From Nocardioides pinisoli (GTDB lineage Bacteria; Actinomycetota; Actinomycetes; Propionibacteriales; Nocardioidaceae), in contig NZ_JANARS010000002.1 of NCBI RefSeq assembly GCF_024199985.1, positions 310,001 through 374,000 on the forward strand: a DNA stretch of 64,000 nucleotides, read 5' to 3'. Below the pieces are notes generated by a model. The model saw only the letters and a program-made list of their open reading frames with translations. It did not search any database and was not told the DNA's origin. Of the stretch, positions 1 to 9,137 are shown piece by piece (position 1 is the first letter of the stretch; each line of letters starts with the position of its first letter). The position numbers and the translations under genes are program-made.

Positions 1-1719
1 CTGGAGGAGCTCGACTTCGAGGACCGCGCGACCTACGAGCTGATGGGTCGCGGCGACACGCTGGGCGTCTTCCAGCTCGACGGCTCGGGCATGCGCTCGC
101 TGCTGCGCTCCCTGCAGCCCGACGCCTTCGCCGACATCACGGCCGTCAGCGCCCTCTACCGCCCCGGCCCGATGGGCGCCGACTCCCACAACAAGTACGC
201 CCGCCGCAAGAACGGCCGCGAGCCGATCGAGCCGATCCACCCGGCCCTCGCCGAGGCGCTCGAGCCGGTCCTGGGGGAGACCTACGGCCTGATCGTCTAC
301 CAGGAGCAGGTGATGGCGATCGCGCAGGTGCTCGCCGGCTTCACGCTCGGTGCCGCCGACAACCTGCGTCGCGCGATGGGCAAGAAGAAGAAGGAGGAGC
401 TCGACAAGCAGTACGCCGGCTTCCAGGCCGGCATGCTCGAGCGTGGCTTCCCCCAGCAGGCCATCGACAAGCTGTGGGAGATCCTGCTCCCCTTCTCCGA
501 CTACGCCTTCAACAAGTCGCACTCGGCCGCCTACGGCGTCATCACCTACTGGACCGCCTACCTCAAGGCCAACTACCCGACGGAGTACATGGCCGCCCTC
601 CTCACCTCGGTGAAGGACGACAAGGACAAGATGGCGATCTACCTCAACGAGTGCCGTCGCATGAAGATCCAGGTCCTCCCGCCCGACGTCAACGAGTCGC
701 ACGCCAACTTCACCCCGGTTGGCCAGGACGTCCGCTTCGGCCTCACCGCGGTCCGCAACGTCGGCCACAACGTCGTCGCCGGCATCGTGGCCGCTCGCGA
801 GGAGAAGGGCCGCTACGCCGACTTCAACGACTTCATGGAGAAGGTCCCCGCCCTCGTCTGCAACAAGCGGGTCGTGGAGTCGCTGATCAAGGCCGGGGCG
901 TTCGACGACATGAAGCACAAGCGGCGCGCGCTGGCCGCCGTCCACGAGACGGCCGTCGACCAGTTCGTCGACCTCAAGAAGAACGAGGCCATCGGGCAGG
1001 ACTCCCTCTTCGCCGGTCTCGGCGACGGTGACGACGACGCAGGGTTCGGGGTCAGCGTGACCATCCCCGACATCGACGACTGGGACAAGATGACCCTCCT
1101 CGGCCACGAGCGGGAGATGCTCGGGCTCTACGTCTCGGACCACCCGCTCCTCGGCCTCGAGCACGTCCTCTCCCAGGGCACCGACTGCACCATCGGCCAG
1201 CTCCTGCTCGACGAGGACCGGCCGCACAACTCCACGATCACCGTCAGCGGACTCATCACCTCGGTCTCCCGGAAGATCACCAAGCGGGGCGACCCGTGGG
1301 CGACCATCACGCTCGAGGACCTCGACGGTGCCATCGACGTGCTCCTCTTCCCGAGCGCCTACACCCTCGCGTCGACGCTGCTCGTCGAGGACAACATCGT
1401 CCGGATCAAGGGCCAGCTCTCACGTGACAAGGACCAGCCCGAGCTGCGCGCCCAGGAGGTCACCGCCCCCGACCTGACCCACGGACCGACCGGGCCGGTC
1501 GTGATCAGCCTGCCGTCGACCCGGTGCACGCCGCCGGTCGTGGCCCAGCTGCGTGACGTGCTCGGCACCCACCCCGGCATGACCGAGGTGCAGCTGCGGC
1601 TGCTCACCCGGAGCTCGACCAAGGTGCTGCGCCTCGACGACAACCTGCGCGTGAGCCCCAGCCCGGCCCTCTTCGCCGACCTCAAGCAGCTGCTCGGACC
1701 CGGCTGCCTGACCGGATGA
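1..1719 (+). CDS. dnaE1: DNA polymerase III subunit alpha, C-terminal part (5' end outside window)
   Basis: Catalytic alpha subunit of the replicative DNA polymerase. The frame is open from base 1, so only the last 572 residues are present, about half of the usual ~1,180. The visible part begins in the fingers region (GDTLGVFQLDGSGM) and includes FNKSHSAAYGVITYWTAYLK, a hallmark of DnaE polymerases. A helix-hairpin-helix region follows, then near residues 410-470 an OB-fold (ITVSGLITSVSRKITKRGDP onward) that binds single-stranded template. It ends with TGA at 1717-1719, seven bases before the next gene. The family assignment is secure; the number 1 (DnaE1 rather than the mutasome polymerase DnaE2) rests on overall resemblance and housekeeping context. 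Confidence 0.96.
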   Translation: MEELDFEDRATYELMGRGDTLGVFQLDGSGMRSLLRSLQPDAFADITAVSALYRPGPMGADSHNKYARRKNGREPIEPIHPALAEALEPVLGETYGLIVYQEQVMAIAQVLAGFTLGAADNLRRAMGKKKKEELDKQYAGFQAGMLERGFPQQAIDKLWEILLPFSDYAFNKSHSAAYGVITYWTAYLKANYPTEYMAALLTSVKDDKDKMAIYLNECRRMKIQVLPPDVNESHANFTPVGQDVRFGLTAVRNVGHNVVAGIVAAREEKGRYADFNDFMEKVPALVCNKRVVESLIKAGAFDDMKHKRRALAAVHETAVDQFVDLKKNEAIGQDSLFAGLGDGDDDAGFGVSVTIPDIDDWDKMTLLGHEREMLGLYVSDHPLLGLEHVLSQGTDCTIGQLLLDEDRPHNSTITVSGLITSVSRKITKRGDPWATITLEDLDGAIDVLLFPSAYTLASTLLVEDNIVRIKGQLSRDKDQPELRAQEVTAPDLTHGPTGPVVISLPSTRCTPPVVAQLRDVLGTHPGMTEVQLRLLTRSSTKVLRLDDNLRVSPSPALFADLKQLLGPGCLTG

Positions 1720-1726
1720 TGACCGG

Positions 1727-2287
1727 ATGAGCGCCGCCATGGACGACGTCACGGGCGCCGGGACGGGCGGCCGGCTGGTGCGCCGCGTGCTGGCGGTGCT
1801 CGCGCTGTTCGTGGCCGGCGGCGCGGCCGGCGGCGTGCTCTGGGAGCGGCTCTGGGACGCCCCCACCGGCGTCGCCTTCAAGGGCCGCTGGTACCTCGAG
1901 CCCGCCGGGCCCGACCTCTCCTTCGAGTCCATCGCCCTGTTCGTCGTGATCGCGTTCCCGCTCGGCCTCGTCCTCGGCGTGCTGGCGGGTCTGTGGCGGG
2001 GGCGCGAGACCGTCACGCTGGTGGCGGTGCTCGTGGCGTCGGGCGTCGCCGCGGCCGTGATGTACGGCGTCGGCAGCGCGCTCGGACCGCCCGACCCGCA
2101 GGCACTGGCCGCGGGCCGGCCCGACTACACCACGTTGCCGGGGGACCTCGGGCTGACCGCTCCAGACGAGGGCCGGGTGACGTGGCACGCGACCGCCCTC
2201 GTCGCCCTGCCCGCCGGTGCGATGGCTGGTCTGGTCTGCTGCTATCTCTTGCCCGACTGGGGGTTCGCGCGGCGTTCGCGTGGGTAG
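1727..2287 (+). CDS. Membrane protein of unknown function
   Basis: A 186-residue protein with about four hydrophobic segments: residues ~17-38, ~66-90, ~95-115 and a C-terminal segment ~155-175. It has a short cytoplasmic-looking N-terminus and a basic tail (FARRSRG), as expected of a small inner-membrane protein. The loop after the first segment carries KGRWYLEPAGPDLSFES. It starts seven bases after dnaE1 and may be cotranscribed with it. I do not recognise a named family and see no catalytic motif. Similar short membrane proteins are often annotated as DUF2567-like in Actinobacteria, but that link is a guess. Confidence 0.75.
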   Translation: MSAAMDDVTGAGTGGRLVRRVLAVLALFVAGGAAGGVLWERLWDAPTGVAFKGRWYLEPAGPDLSFESIALFVVIAFPLGLVLGVLAGLWRGRETVTLVAVLVASGVAAAVMYGVGSALGPPDPQALAAGRPDYTTLPGDLGLTAPDEGRVTWHATALVALPAGAMAGLVCCYLLPDWGFARRSRG

Positions 2288-2355
2288 GCTTGCTGCGCCC
2301 GCAACTGGGCAGTCCCGGCACCGCCGGGACCCGTGCGACGGGGGAGCAGAGCGAG

Positions 2356-4023
2356 ATGAGCATGACACCGGGCGGTCCGGCCGACGGGCCTGAGTACCTC
2401 GACGGATCGGGGCCCGCGCAGTCGGCGCCCGACAACGACAACAAGAAGCGACTGGTCGCCCTGGGCGCGATCGTCGCCGGCGGAGCCGTCGTCGCGGGAG
2501 GCGCCTGGGCGGCCACCAGCTTCTTCAGCACCGGCGCGCAGCCCGCTGAGGCGCTGCCCGCCTCGACGGTCGCCTACTTCAGCGTCGACCTCGACCCGAG
2601 CGGCGGGCAGAAGATCGAGGCCATCAAGACGCTGCGCAAGTTCCCCGGGTTCGTCGACGAGGTCGACCTCCAGGCCGACGACGACCTGCGCGAGCGCTTC
2701 TTCGAGGAGATGACCTCCTCCGGCGAGTGCGAGGGCCTCGACTACGACGCCGACGTCGAGCCCTGGCTGGGCTCGCGCGCCGCGATGGCCATGGTCGACC
2801 TCGGGGAGGACGAGCCGACCCCGGTCGGGGTCGTGCAGACGACCGACTCCGGCAAGGCCGAGGACGGGCTCGGCTCGCTCGTCGACGCGTGCGGCGGCGG
2901 CGAGGACGCCGAGGGCGACGTCGGCGGCTGGGTCGTCGACGGCGACTGGATCGTCCTCGCGGAGACCAAGGAGATCGCCCAGCAGGTCGTCGACGCCGCC
3001 GACGGCTCCACGCTCGCAGCGGACGCGTCCTTCGGGGAGTGGACCGGCGAGGCCGGCGACGACGGCGTCATGTCGGTCTACGTCGGCAAGGGCGTCACCA
3101 AGTTCCTCGACGAGCTCGGTGTCATGGGTCCCATGGGCGGCATGGGGATGATGGGCACGCCCGGGTCGCCCATGGACGAGGGCAGCTGGTTTGCCGAGGA
3201 GGCACCGTCTGAGGAGGAGATCCCCGACGAGCTCCGGCAGATGATCGACGACTTCGACGGCATGGCGGCCACCGTCCGCTTCGACGACGGTGCGGTCGAG
3301 ATCGAGTACGCCATGTCCAACTACCAGCCCGACCTGACGAAGTACGTCGACAGCAGGACCGGCGCCGACATGGTGGCCGGCCTGCCCGACGACACCCTCG
3401 CCGCCTTCGGTCTCTCCCTCGAGGAGGGCTGGGCCGGCGCCATGCTCGACTACGTCAAGGCCGCGCTGCCCGAGGACAGCGCGTCCATCGACGAGCAGCT
3501 CGCCCAGCTCGAGGCGGAGACCGGTCTGGCGTTGCCCGAGGACCTCGAGACCCTCCTGGGCGAGGGCCTGACCGTCTCGCTCGGTGCCGGTCTCGACCCC
3601 GACGCCGTCGCCAACGGCGGACCGGGCGAGGTGCCGGTGGGCATCCGGATCGACGGCGACCCCGACGAGATCCAGGCCGTCCTCGACAAGATCGCCGCGC
3701 AGGCAGGACCGGAGCTGGCCGACTACCTGCAGGTCACCGAGGGCGACGGCTACGCCGTCCTCGCGCTGCAGGAGGGCTACCGCGGCGACCTCGAGGAGGG
3801 CGGCAGCCTGGGCGACAGCGCGGCCTACGCGGAGGTCGTGGAGGTCGACGAGGCGCAGTCGGTGCTGTTCGTCGACTTCGACGCCGACAACGACTGGTTG
3901 GTCCGGCTCACCGGCGACTCGCCCGAGGTCAGCAAGAACCTCGAGCCGCTGTCGGCCTTCGGCATGAGCTCCTGGGTCGACGACGACGTGGTGCACGGGC
4001 TCTTCAAGCTCACCACCGACTGA
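2356..4023 (+). CDS. DUF3352 domain-containing membrane-anchored protein
   Basis: A 555-residue protein with an acidic, polar cytoplasmic N-terminus (~35 residues), one transmembrane segment (~35-55, LVALGAIVAGGAVVAGGAWA) and a large acidic exported domain. The domain begins with the LPASTVAYFSVDLDPSGGQK region typical of DUF3352 proteins, which have no established biochemical role. A Met/Gly-rich loop (MGPMGGMGMMGTPGSPMDE, bases ~3121-3180) interrupts the domain. The ATG at 2356 is chosen because a GGGGAGCAGAGCGAG Shine-Dalgarno region lies directly before it and the transmembrane anchor follows; longer in-frame extensions overlap the preceding gene. A candidate -10 (TAGGCT, 2285-2290) would give a short leader. 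Confidence 0.85.
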   Translation: MSMTPGGPADGPEYLDGSGPAQSAPDNDNKKRLVALGAIVAGGAVVAGGAWAATSFFSTGAQPAEALPASTVAYFSVDLDPSGGQKIEAIKTLRKFPGFVDEVDLQADDDLRERFFEEMTSSGECEGLDYDADVEPWLGSRAAMAMVDLGEDEPTPVGVVQTTDSGKAEDGLGSLVDACGGGEDAEGDVGGWVVDGDWIVLAETKEIAQQVVDAADGSTLAADASFGEWTGEAGDDGVMSVYVGKGVTKFLDELGVMGPMGGMGMMGTPGSPMDEGSWFAEEAPSEEEIPDELRQMIDDFDGMAATVRFDDGAVEIEYAMSNYQPDLTKYVDSRTGADMVAGLPDDTLAAFGLSLEEGWAGAMLDYVKAALPEDSASIDEQLAQLEAETGLALPEDLETLLGEGLTVSLGAGLDPDAVANGGPGEVPVGIRIDGDPDEIQAVLDKIAAQAGPELADYLQVTEGDGYAVLALQEGYRGDLEEGGSLGDSAAYAEVVEVDEAQSVLFVDFDADNDWLVRLTGDSPEVSKNLEPLSAFGMSSWVDDDVVHGLFKLTTD

Positions 4024-4056
4024 GCCCCGGAAGCCGGTCCGCCGGCGCCCGGCTCA
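4021..4056. terminator. Symmetric hairpin between convergent stop codons
   Basis: TGAGCC (4021-4026) pairs with GGCTCA (4051-4056), and inside it GCCGG (4033-4037) pairs with CCGGC (4042-4046). The outer stem contains the stop codons of both convergent genes, so a single hairpin could end transcription from both sides. There is no T-tract, which is common for actinobacterial terminators. Function is inferred. Confidence 0.5.
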
Positions 4057-4542
4057 GCGACCGATGGTGGCGGTCACCGCTCCGGTGATCGCCACCAGGT
4101 CCGTCGGCGCGAGCTCGAGGTCGAAGCCGCGCCGGCCACCCGAGACCAGGATCGTGCCGTGGTCGAGCGCCGAGGCGTCGAGCACGGTCGGGTGGGCGCG
4201 CTTCTGCCCGACGGGCGAGATGCCGCCCGCAACGTAGCCGGTGGCGCGCTCCGCGGCCGCGACGTCGGCCATCACCGCCTTGCTGCCACCGAGGGCACGG
4301 GCCAGCGCCTTGAGGTCGAGCTGGCCCGAGACCGGCACGACGCCGACCACGAGCCGGCCGTCGAGGGAGGCGAGCAGCGTCTTGAACACCCGCGCCGGGT
4401 CGACGCCGAGCGCCTCGGCGGCCTCCAGCCCGAACGACGCGGCCCGCGGGTCGTGCTCGTAGGTGCGCACCTCGAAGGCGATGCCCGCGGCCGCGAGCGC
4501 GACCGTCGCCGGCGTACCTCCGGCGCTCTTTCGTTTGGCCAC
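4054..4542 (-). CDS. ybaK: Cys-tRNA(Pro)/Cys-tRNA(Cys) deacylase, YbaK/EbsC family
   Basis: Cytosolic editing enzyme predicted to hydrolyse Cys-tRNA(Pro) formed in error by prolyl-tRNA synthetase. The 162-residue length matches the YbaK family. Visible family features are the N-terminal TPATVALAAAGIAFEVRTYE, the VFKTLLASLDG strand with the conserved Lys, and GYVAGGISPVGQKRAHPTVL containing the G-GGISP-G motif. It starts with GTG at 4542; AAGGA lies eight bases upstream. It is convergent with the DUF3352 gene and lies between dnaE1 and the his operon. Assignment of the editing substrate follows the family; the fold assignment is firm. Confidence 0.93.
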   Translation of the reverse strand: MAKRKSAGGTPATVALAAAGIAFEVRTYEHDPRAASFGLEAAEALGVDPARVFKTLLASLDGRLVVGVVPVSGQLDLKALARALGGSKAVMADVAAAERATGYVAGGISPVGQKRAHPTVLDASALDHGTILVSGGRRGFDLELAPTDLVAITGAVTATIGR

Positions 4543-4670
4543 CGCTTGATCCTTCTCGTCGTGCTGGGTGATTTCGACGCGCTCGTGCGACTTCGTCCCT
4601 CAGCCGCGTCGCTTGCTCAATCTGGCCGCGCCCACGCGCCGCGCTCGTGCCTCGCGCGCCACTGCGCGAC
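4543..4670. other. Non-coding gap with a weak REP-like sequence
   Basis: No gene is seen here. The stretch CGACTTCGTCCCTC at ~4588-4601 resembles the reverse complement of the type-B repeat found at 53.8-54.1 kb, but the flanking sequence does not match well. It may be a decayed repeat copy or chance. Confidence 0.25.
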
Positions 4671-5336
4671 TCAGTTGGGGGACCACGCGGTGCGCGCCAC
4701 CTGGGTGGCCGGCAGCGACGGGATGACGTTGATCGCGCGAAGCTCCTCGGTCAGCAGCTGGGTCACCAGGATGAGGCGCTCGGTCGCGTCGGTCGCCTCG
4801 AGCAGCGCCTGGCGCTCGGCCATCGGGAGCGGTGCCAGCGCCGAGAGGGTCCACGCCAGGTAGTCGGGGTCGCGGGGGAGCGTCCCGCTGTAGGGGTCAC
4901 CCTGGAGCTCGGTCATCGCCGCGCGGAAGGCCGTGAAGGTGGCGCGGGCGCGTTGGAGCACCTCAGCCGGCACCTGCACCTGCGGCTCGGGGAGCACGGC
5001 GGCGATGCCCTGCGGGTAGTCGACGCCGCGCTGCATCTCCTCGAGGACGAGGCGCTCGCGGGCGACCGCGACGATGTCGAACGTGCCGTCCTCACGCCGG
5101 TCGACCTCGGTCAGCTGCAGGACGCAGCCGACCCGGTAGACCGACTGGGCGCCGTGGTCGCCGACCTCGTAGCCCTCGCGGATCGCGACCGTGCCGAAGA
5201 CCCGCTGGGCAGGGTCCTCCTGCTCGAGCAGGTGGCGCACCAGCAGCCGGTAGCGGTCCTCGAAGACGTGGAGCGGCACGCTCATCCCCGGGAACACCAC
5301 GGTGCTCAGCGGGAACATCGGCATCGGCTCGCTCAC
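4671..5336 (-). CDS. LON substrate-binding-domain protein
   Basis: About 221 residues, consisting essentially of a single Lon N-terminal (PUA-like) domain. It opens with MPMFPLSTVVFPGMSVPLHV and contains FEDRYRLLVRHLLEQ, typical of stand-alone LON proteins that lack the AAA+ and protease domains of Lon. Its molecular role is unknown; by analogy it could recognise unfolded substrates. The start is uncertain: GTG at 5336 gives VSEPMPMFPL and ATG at 5324 gives MPMFPL, and neither has a strong ribosome site. It is divergent from hisD, with about 80 bp between them. A much longer reading frame continues upstream on this strand, but it runs antisense through hisD and is not real. Confidence 0.88.
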   Translation of the reverse strand: MSEPMPMFPLSTVVFPGMSVPLHVFEDRYRLLVRHLLEQEDPAQRVFGTVAIREGYEVGDHGAQSVYRVGCVLQLTEVDRREDGTFDIVAVARERLVLEEMQRGVDYPQGIAAVLPEPQVQVPAEVLQRARATFTAFRAAMTELQGDPYSGTLPRDPDYLAWTLSALAPLPMAERQALLEATDATERLILVTQLLTEELRAINVIPSLPATQVARTAWSPN

Positions 5337-5402
5337 ACCGACGACACTAGTGGCCGCAGTCCACCCTGCACCCGCGAGTTCGGGTCGACCCGCGGGGGAA
5401 CC

Positions 5403-5408
5403 TAGAAT
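5403..5408 (+). promoter_or_regulatory. -10 box (TAGAAT) of a leaderless hisD promoter
   Basis: TAGAAT ends six bases before the hisD ATG, so transcription should begin at or next to the start codon. No Shine-Dalgarno lies between. This would drive hisDCBH. Confidence 0.7.
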
Positions 5409-5414
5409 CAGGGC

Positions 5415-6737
5415 ATGTCCCTGATCCGTCGCATCGACCTGAGGGGCGCCGACGCGGCGTCCGTCGACTACCGCGCGAGCGTGCCCCGCGCCGAGTTCGA
5501 CGTCGAGGCCGCCACGCATCAGGTGCAGCCGATCCTCGACGCCGTACGAGCCCGTGGCGTGGAGGCCATCACCGACTTCTCCGCCCGCTTCGACGGCGTG
5601 AGCAGCGACGACATCGCCGTGCCCCGTGAGGCCATCACGGCCGCGCTCGACGAGCTCGACCCGACGGTGCGCGCGGCCCTCGAGGAGTCCATCCGCCGGC
5701 TCCGCGCCACCAGCGAGGCCGAGCTCGAGCACGACGTCACCAGCGCCGTCGCTCCCGGCGCCACCGTCACCCACCGCAAGGTGCCGATCGACCGGGTCGG
5801 CCTCTACGTCCCCGGCGGTCTGGCCCCGCTGGTGAGCAGCGTGGTGATGAACGTCGTCCCGGCCCAGGTGGCCGGGGTGCGCTCGATCGCGCTGGCCAGC
5901 CCGCCGCAGAAGAACCACGGCGGCCTGCCCGAGCCGACCATCCTCGCCGCCTGCGCGCTGCTCGGCATCGACGAGGTCTACGCCGTCGGCGGCGCCCAGG
6001 CGATCGCGATGTTCGCCTACGGCGCCGGACCGTGCGCCCGCGTCGACCTGGTCACCGGTCCCGGCAACATCTACGTCGCGGCCGCCAAGAGGCTGCTGCG
6101 CGGCGTCGTCGGCATCGACTCCGAGGCCGGACCGACCGAGATCGCGATCCTGGCCGACGACAGCGCGGACGCCGCGTTCGTCGCCGCCGACATGGTCAGC
6201 CAGGCCGAGCACGACCCGATGGCCGCGTCCGTGCTGGTCACCGACTCGCTCGTGCTCGCCGACGCGGTCGAGGCCGAGCTCGACAAGCAGCTCTTCGCCA
6301 CCCGCCACACCGAGCGGATCCGCACGGCGCTGGGCGGGCGCCAGTCCGGCATCGTGCTCGTCGACGACATGGACCAGGGTGTCGAGGTCGTCGACGCCTA
6401 CGCCGCCGAGCACCTCGAGATCGTCACCAGAGACGCCGCCGCCCACGCCGCACGCGTGCGCAACGCCGGCGCCATCTTCGTCGGGCCGTGGTCGCCGGTG
6501 TCGCTGGGCGACTACTGCGCGGGCTCCAACCACGTGCTGCCGACGGCCGGCTGCGCCTGCCACTCCAGCGGGCTGTCGGTGCGGGCGTTCACCCGGTCGG
6601 TCCACGTCATCGACTACACGCAGGCCGCGCTGGCCGAGGTCGCCGACCACGTCGTGACGCTGGCCGAGGCCGAGGACCTCCCGGGCCACGGCCAGGCCGT
6701 CAGCGTGCGCTTCGGCAGCGACCGGTCGGAGCGGTGA
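5415..6737 (+). CDS. hisD: Histidinol dehydrogenase
   Basis: Catalyses the last two steps of histidine synthesis, the NAD-dependent oxidation of L-histidinol to L-histidine; cytosolic and Zn-dependent. The 440-residue length is normal. Visible motifs are [80 protein letters not shown] and AEHLEIVT, covering substrate and zinc-binding regions, plus GSNHVLPT near the C-terminus. First gene of hisDCBH; its TGA overlaps the GTG start of hisC. Start supported by the leaderless -10 box just upstream. Confidence 0.98.
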   Translation: MSLIRRIDLRGADAASVDYRASVPRAEFDVEAATHQVQPILDAVRARGVEAITDFSARFDGVSSDDIAVPREAITAALDELDPTVRAALEESIRRLRATSEAELEHDVTSAVAPGATVTHRKVPIDRVGLYVPGGLAPLVSSVVMNVVPAQVAGVRSIALASPPQKNHGGLPEPTILAACALLGIDEVYAVGGAQAIAMFAYGAGPCARVDLVTGPGNIYVAAAKRLLRGVVGIDSEAGPTEIAILADDSADAAFVAADMVSQAEHDPMAASVLVTDSLVLADAVEAELDKQLFATRHTERIRTALGGRQSGIVLVDDMDQGVEVVDAYAAEHLEIVTRDAAAHAARVRNAGAIFVGPWSPVSLGDYCAGSNHVLPTAGCACHSSGLSVRAFTRSVHVIDYTQAALAEVADHVVTLAEAEDLPGHGQAVSVRFGSDRSER

Positions 6738-7873
6738 GCGGGCTGTTCCCACCGCTGCGTGACGAGCTGCGGGGGATCGAGCCCTACGGTGCGCCCCAGC
6801 TGACGCTGGAGCAGGCGCCCGTGCAGCTCAACGTCAACGAGAACCCCTACGGCCCCTCGCCGGAGGCGGCGGCCGACATCGCCCGCGCCGTCGGGGAGGC
6901 CGCGGTCTCGCTCAACCGCTATCCCGACCGCGAGTTCGTCGAGCTGCGCACGGCGCTCGCGGCCTACCTCGACACCTCCGGCGGCACGGGCATCACCCCC
7001 GAGATGGTGTGGGCGGCCAACGGCTCCAACGAGGTCATGCTGCAGCTGCTGCAGGCCTTCGGCGGCCCGGGCCGCGTCGCGCTGTCGTTCGCACCGACGT
7101 ACTCGATGTATCCCGAGTACGCCCGCGACACGATGACCGAGTGGGTGGCCGGCCACCGCGCCGAGGACTTCTCCCTCGACCTCGACGCCGCGCGCCGCCT
7201 GGTCGAGGAGCGCCGCCCCTCGGTGGTGCTCCTGCCCAGCCCCAACAACCCGACCGGGACGGCGCTGCCGCCCGAGGCGGTGACGATGCTGTGCGAGGCG
7301 GCCGCGTCCTACGAGCCGGCCGGGCTGGTGGTCGTCGACGAGGCCTACGGGGAGTTCCGCCGGGCGGGCACCCCGAGCGCGCTCGAGCTGCTGCCGCGAC
7401 ACCGCAACCTCGTGGTGACGCGCACCATGAGCAAGGCGTTCGCCCTGGCCGGGGCGCGCCTGGGCTACCTCGCCGCCGATCCCGCGATCTGCGACGCGAT
7501 CCGGGTCGTGCGCCTGCCCTACCACCTCTCCGCGGTGACGCAGGCGACCGCCCTGGCGGCGCTGCGGCACGCTCCGGAGCTGCTCGGCAAGGTCGACGAC
7601 CTGCGCGCCGAGCGGGACGCCACCGTGGCCTGGCTGCGCGACCAGGGCCTCGAGGTCGCCGACTCCGACGCCAACTTCGCGCTGTTCGGCCGGTTCGTCG
7701 ACCGGCACGCGGTCTGGCAGGGTCTCGTCGACCGCGGCGTGCTCATCCGCGAGACCGGGCCCGACGGGTGGCTCCGCGTGTCGATCGGGACGGCGGAGGA
7801 GATGGCAGCGTTCAGGCAGGCCCTGCTGGAGACGATCCAGCAGACAACCGAGACGACGAAGGAGCCGGCATGA
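6734..7873 (+). CDS. hisC: Histidinol-phosphate aminotransferase
   Basis: PLP-dependent aminotransferase converting imidazole-acetol phosphate to histidinol phosphate with glutamate as donor. It has 379 residues, type I/II aminotransferase fold. Visible features: [12 protein letters not shown] at the N-terminus, [20 protein letters not shown] in the cofactor phosphate-binding region, [23 protein letters not shown] with the Asp that contacts PLP nitrogen, and [18 protein letters not shown] with the Schiff-base Lys. GTG at 6734 overlaps the hisD stop by four bases (GTGA), which decides the start. Its end overlaps hisB by four bases. Confidence 0.97.
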   Translation: MSGLFPPLRDELRGIEPYGAPQLTLEQAPVQLNVNENPYGPSPEAAADIARAVGEAAVSLNRYPDREFVELRTALAAYLDTSGGTGITPEMVWAANGSNEVMLQLLQAFGGPGRVALSFAPTYSMYPEYARDTMTEWVAGHRAEDFSLDLDAARRLVEERRPSVVLLPSPNNPTGTALPPEAVTMLCEAAASYEPAGLVVVDEAYGEFRRAGTPSALELLPRHRNLVVTRTMSKAFALAGARLGYLAADPAICDAIRVVRLPYHLSAVTQATALAALRHAPELLGKVDDLRAERDATVAWLRDQGLEVADSDANFALFGRFVDRHAVWQGLVDRGVLIRETGPDGWLRVSIGTAEEMAAFRQALLETIQQTTETTKEPA

Positions 7874-8478
7874 GCCGCACCGCCAAGATCGAGCGCACCA
7901 CCAAGGAGTCCCGCGTCCTCGTCGAGGTCGACCTCGACGGGAGCGGCCGCTCCGACGTGTCGACCGGCGTGGGGTTCTACGACCACATGCTCGACGCCTT
8001 CGCCCGTCACTCGCTGGTGGACCTCGTCGTCCAGACCAGCGGCGACACCCACATCGACGCCCACCACTCCGTGGAGGACACCGCCATCGTGCTCGGCCAG
8101 GCGCTGCGCGAGGGCCTCGGCGACAAGGCCGGCATCCGGCGCTTCGGCGACGCGACCGTGCCGCTCGACGAGGCGCTCGTCCAGGCCGTCGTCGACGTGT
8201 CGGGCCGTCCCTACTGCGTGCACACCGGCGAGCCCGAGGGCCAGGAGTACGTCGCCATCGGCGGCACCGGCGCGACCTACATGGGCTCGCTGACCCGTCA
8301 CGTCTTCGAGACGGTCTCCTTCCACGCCCACCTCGCGCTCCACGTGCGGGTGCTCGGTGGTCGCGACCCGCACCACGTGGTCGAGGCGCAGTTCAAGGCC
8401 TTCGCCCGCGCCTTCCGCGACGCGGTCGCGATCGACCCCCGCGAGACCGGCGTACCGTCGACGAAGGGCAGCCTGTGA
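7870..8478 (+). CDS. hisB: Imidazoleglycerol-phosphate dehydratase
   Basis: Dehydrates imidazole glycerol phosphate to imidazole-acetol phosphate. The 202-residue, single-domain form lacks the histidinol-phosphatase domain found fused to HisB in enterobacteria. The metal-binding motifs are visible: [31 protein letters not shown], and the C-terminal counterparts [16 protein letters not shown] and [17 protein letters not shown]. The ATG overlaps the hisC stop (ATGA) and the stop overlaps the hisH GTG, so translation is probably coupled. Confidence 0.98.
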   Translation: MSRTAKIERTTKESRVLVEVDLDGSGRSDVSTGVGFYDHMLDAFARHSLVDLVVQTSGDTHIDAHHSVEDTAIVLGQALREGLGDKAGIRRFGDATVPLDEALVQAVVDVSGRPYCVHTGEPEGQEYVAIGGTGATYMGSLTRHVFETVSFHAHLALHVRVLGGRDPHHVVEAQFKAFARAFRDAVAIDPRETGVPSTKGSL

Positions 8479-9110
8479 CGGCTCCCGACGTCGTCGTGCT
8501 CGACTACGGGTCGGGCAACCTCCGCTCGGTCGTGCGCGCGGTCGAGCGCGCGGGCGCGTCCGTCACCCTGACCGGCGACTTCGACGCCGCCCTGGCGGCC
8601 GACGGCCTCGTGGTGCCGGGCGTCGGCGCCTACGCCGCGTGCATGGCCGGCCTGCGCGCGATCAAGGGCGAGCGCATCATCGGCCGGCGGCTCGCCGGGG
8701 GCCGACCGGTCCTCGGCATCTGCGTCGGGATGCAGATCCTGTTCGCGGGTGGGGTCGAGCACGGCGTCGAGACCGACGGCTGCGACGAGTGGCCCGGCCT
8801 GGTCACCCGGCTGCAGGCCGACGTGGTGCCGCACATGGGATGGAACACCGTCGAGGCGCCCGAGGGCACGCGGCTCTTCGCCGGGGTCGAGGACGAGCGG
8901 TTCTACTTCGTGCACTCCTACGCCGCGCGCACGTGGGACCTCGTCACCAACGACCGCACGGCCGCGCCGCTGGTGACCTGGTCCGAGCACGGCGGCGACC
9001 GCTTCGTCGCGGCGGTGGAGAACGGGCCGCTCTCGGCGACCCAGTTCCACCCGGAAAAGTCCGGTGACGCCGGCGCCGCGCTGCTGCGCAACTGGGTGAC
9101 CTCGCTCTAG
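8475..9110 (+). CDS. hisH: Imidazole glycerol phosphate synthase, glutaminase subunit
   Basis: Class I glutamine amidotransferase subunit (211 residues) that supplies ammonia to HisF. The catalytic triad is recognisable: nucleophile Cys in [13 protein letters not shown], and His-Glu in [13 protein letters not shown] near the C-terminus. N-terminal [19 protein letters not shown] is typical. GTG start overlaps the hisB stop. In relatives hisH is directly followed by priA and hisF; here 5.8 kb of other genes intervene before priA (14895), so the heterodimer partner HisF is encoded about 7 kb away. Confidence 0.97.
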   Translation: MTAPDVVVLDYGSGNLRSVVRAVERAGASVTLTGDFDAALAADGLVVPGVGAYAACMAGLRAIKGERIIGRRLAGGRPVLGICVGMQILFAGGVEHGVETDGCDEWPGLVTRLQADVVPHMGWNTVEAPEGTRLFAGVEDERFYFVHSYAARTWDLVTNDRTAAPLVTWSEHGGDRFVAAVENGPLSATQFHPEKSGDAGAALLRNWVTSL

Positions 9111-9137
9111 CAAGCGCGCCAGCGCCGACGGGCCTCG

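Noticed and set aside
2242..3996. Long minus-strand open frame opposite the DUF3352 gene
   Set aside because: Composition is that of a high-GC shadow frame (Val/Asp/Gly/His/Arg-rich, no domains), and the plus-strand gene has a membrane anchor, a ribosome site and a family match.
4588..4601. Further REP-like copy between ybaK and the LON gene
   Set aside because: Only a ~14-base core matches; the ends of the repeat are not recognisable, so it is not counted as a copy.
4671..6752. Extended 693-codon frame upstream of the LON-domain protein
   Set aside because: The extension lies antisense to hisD; the LON domain itself begins at ~5336.
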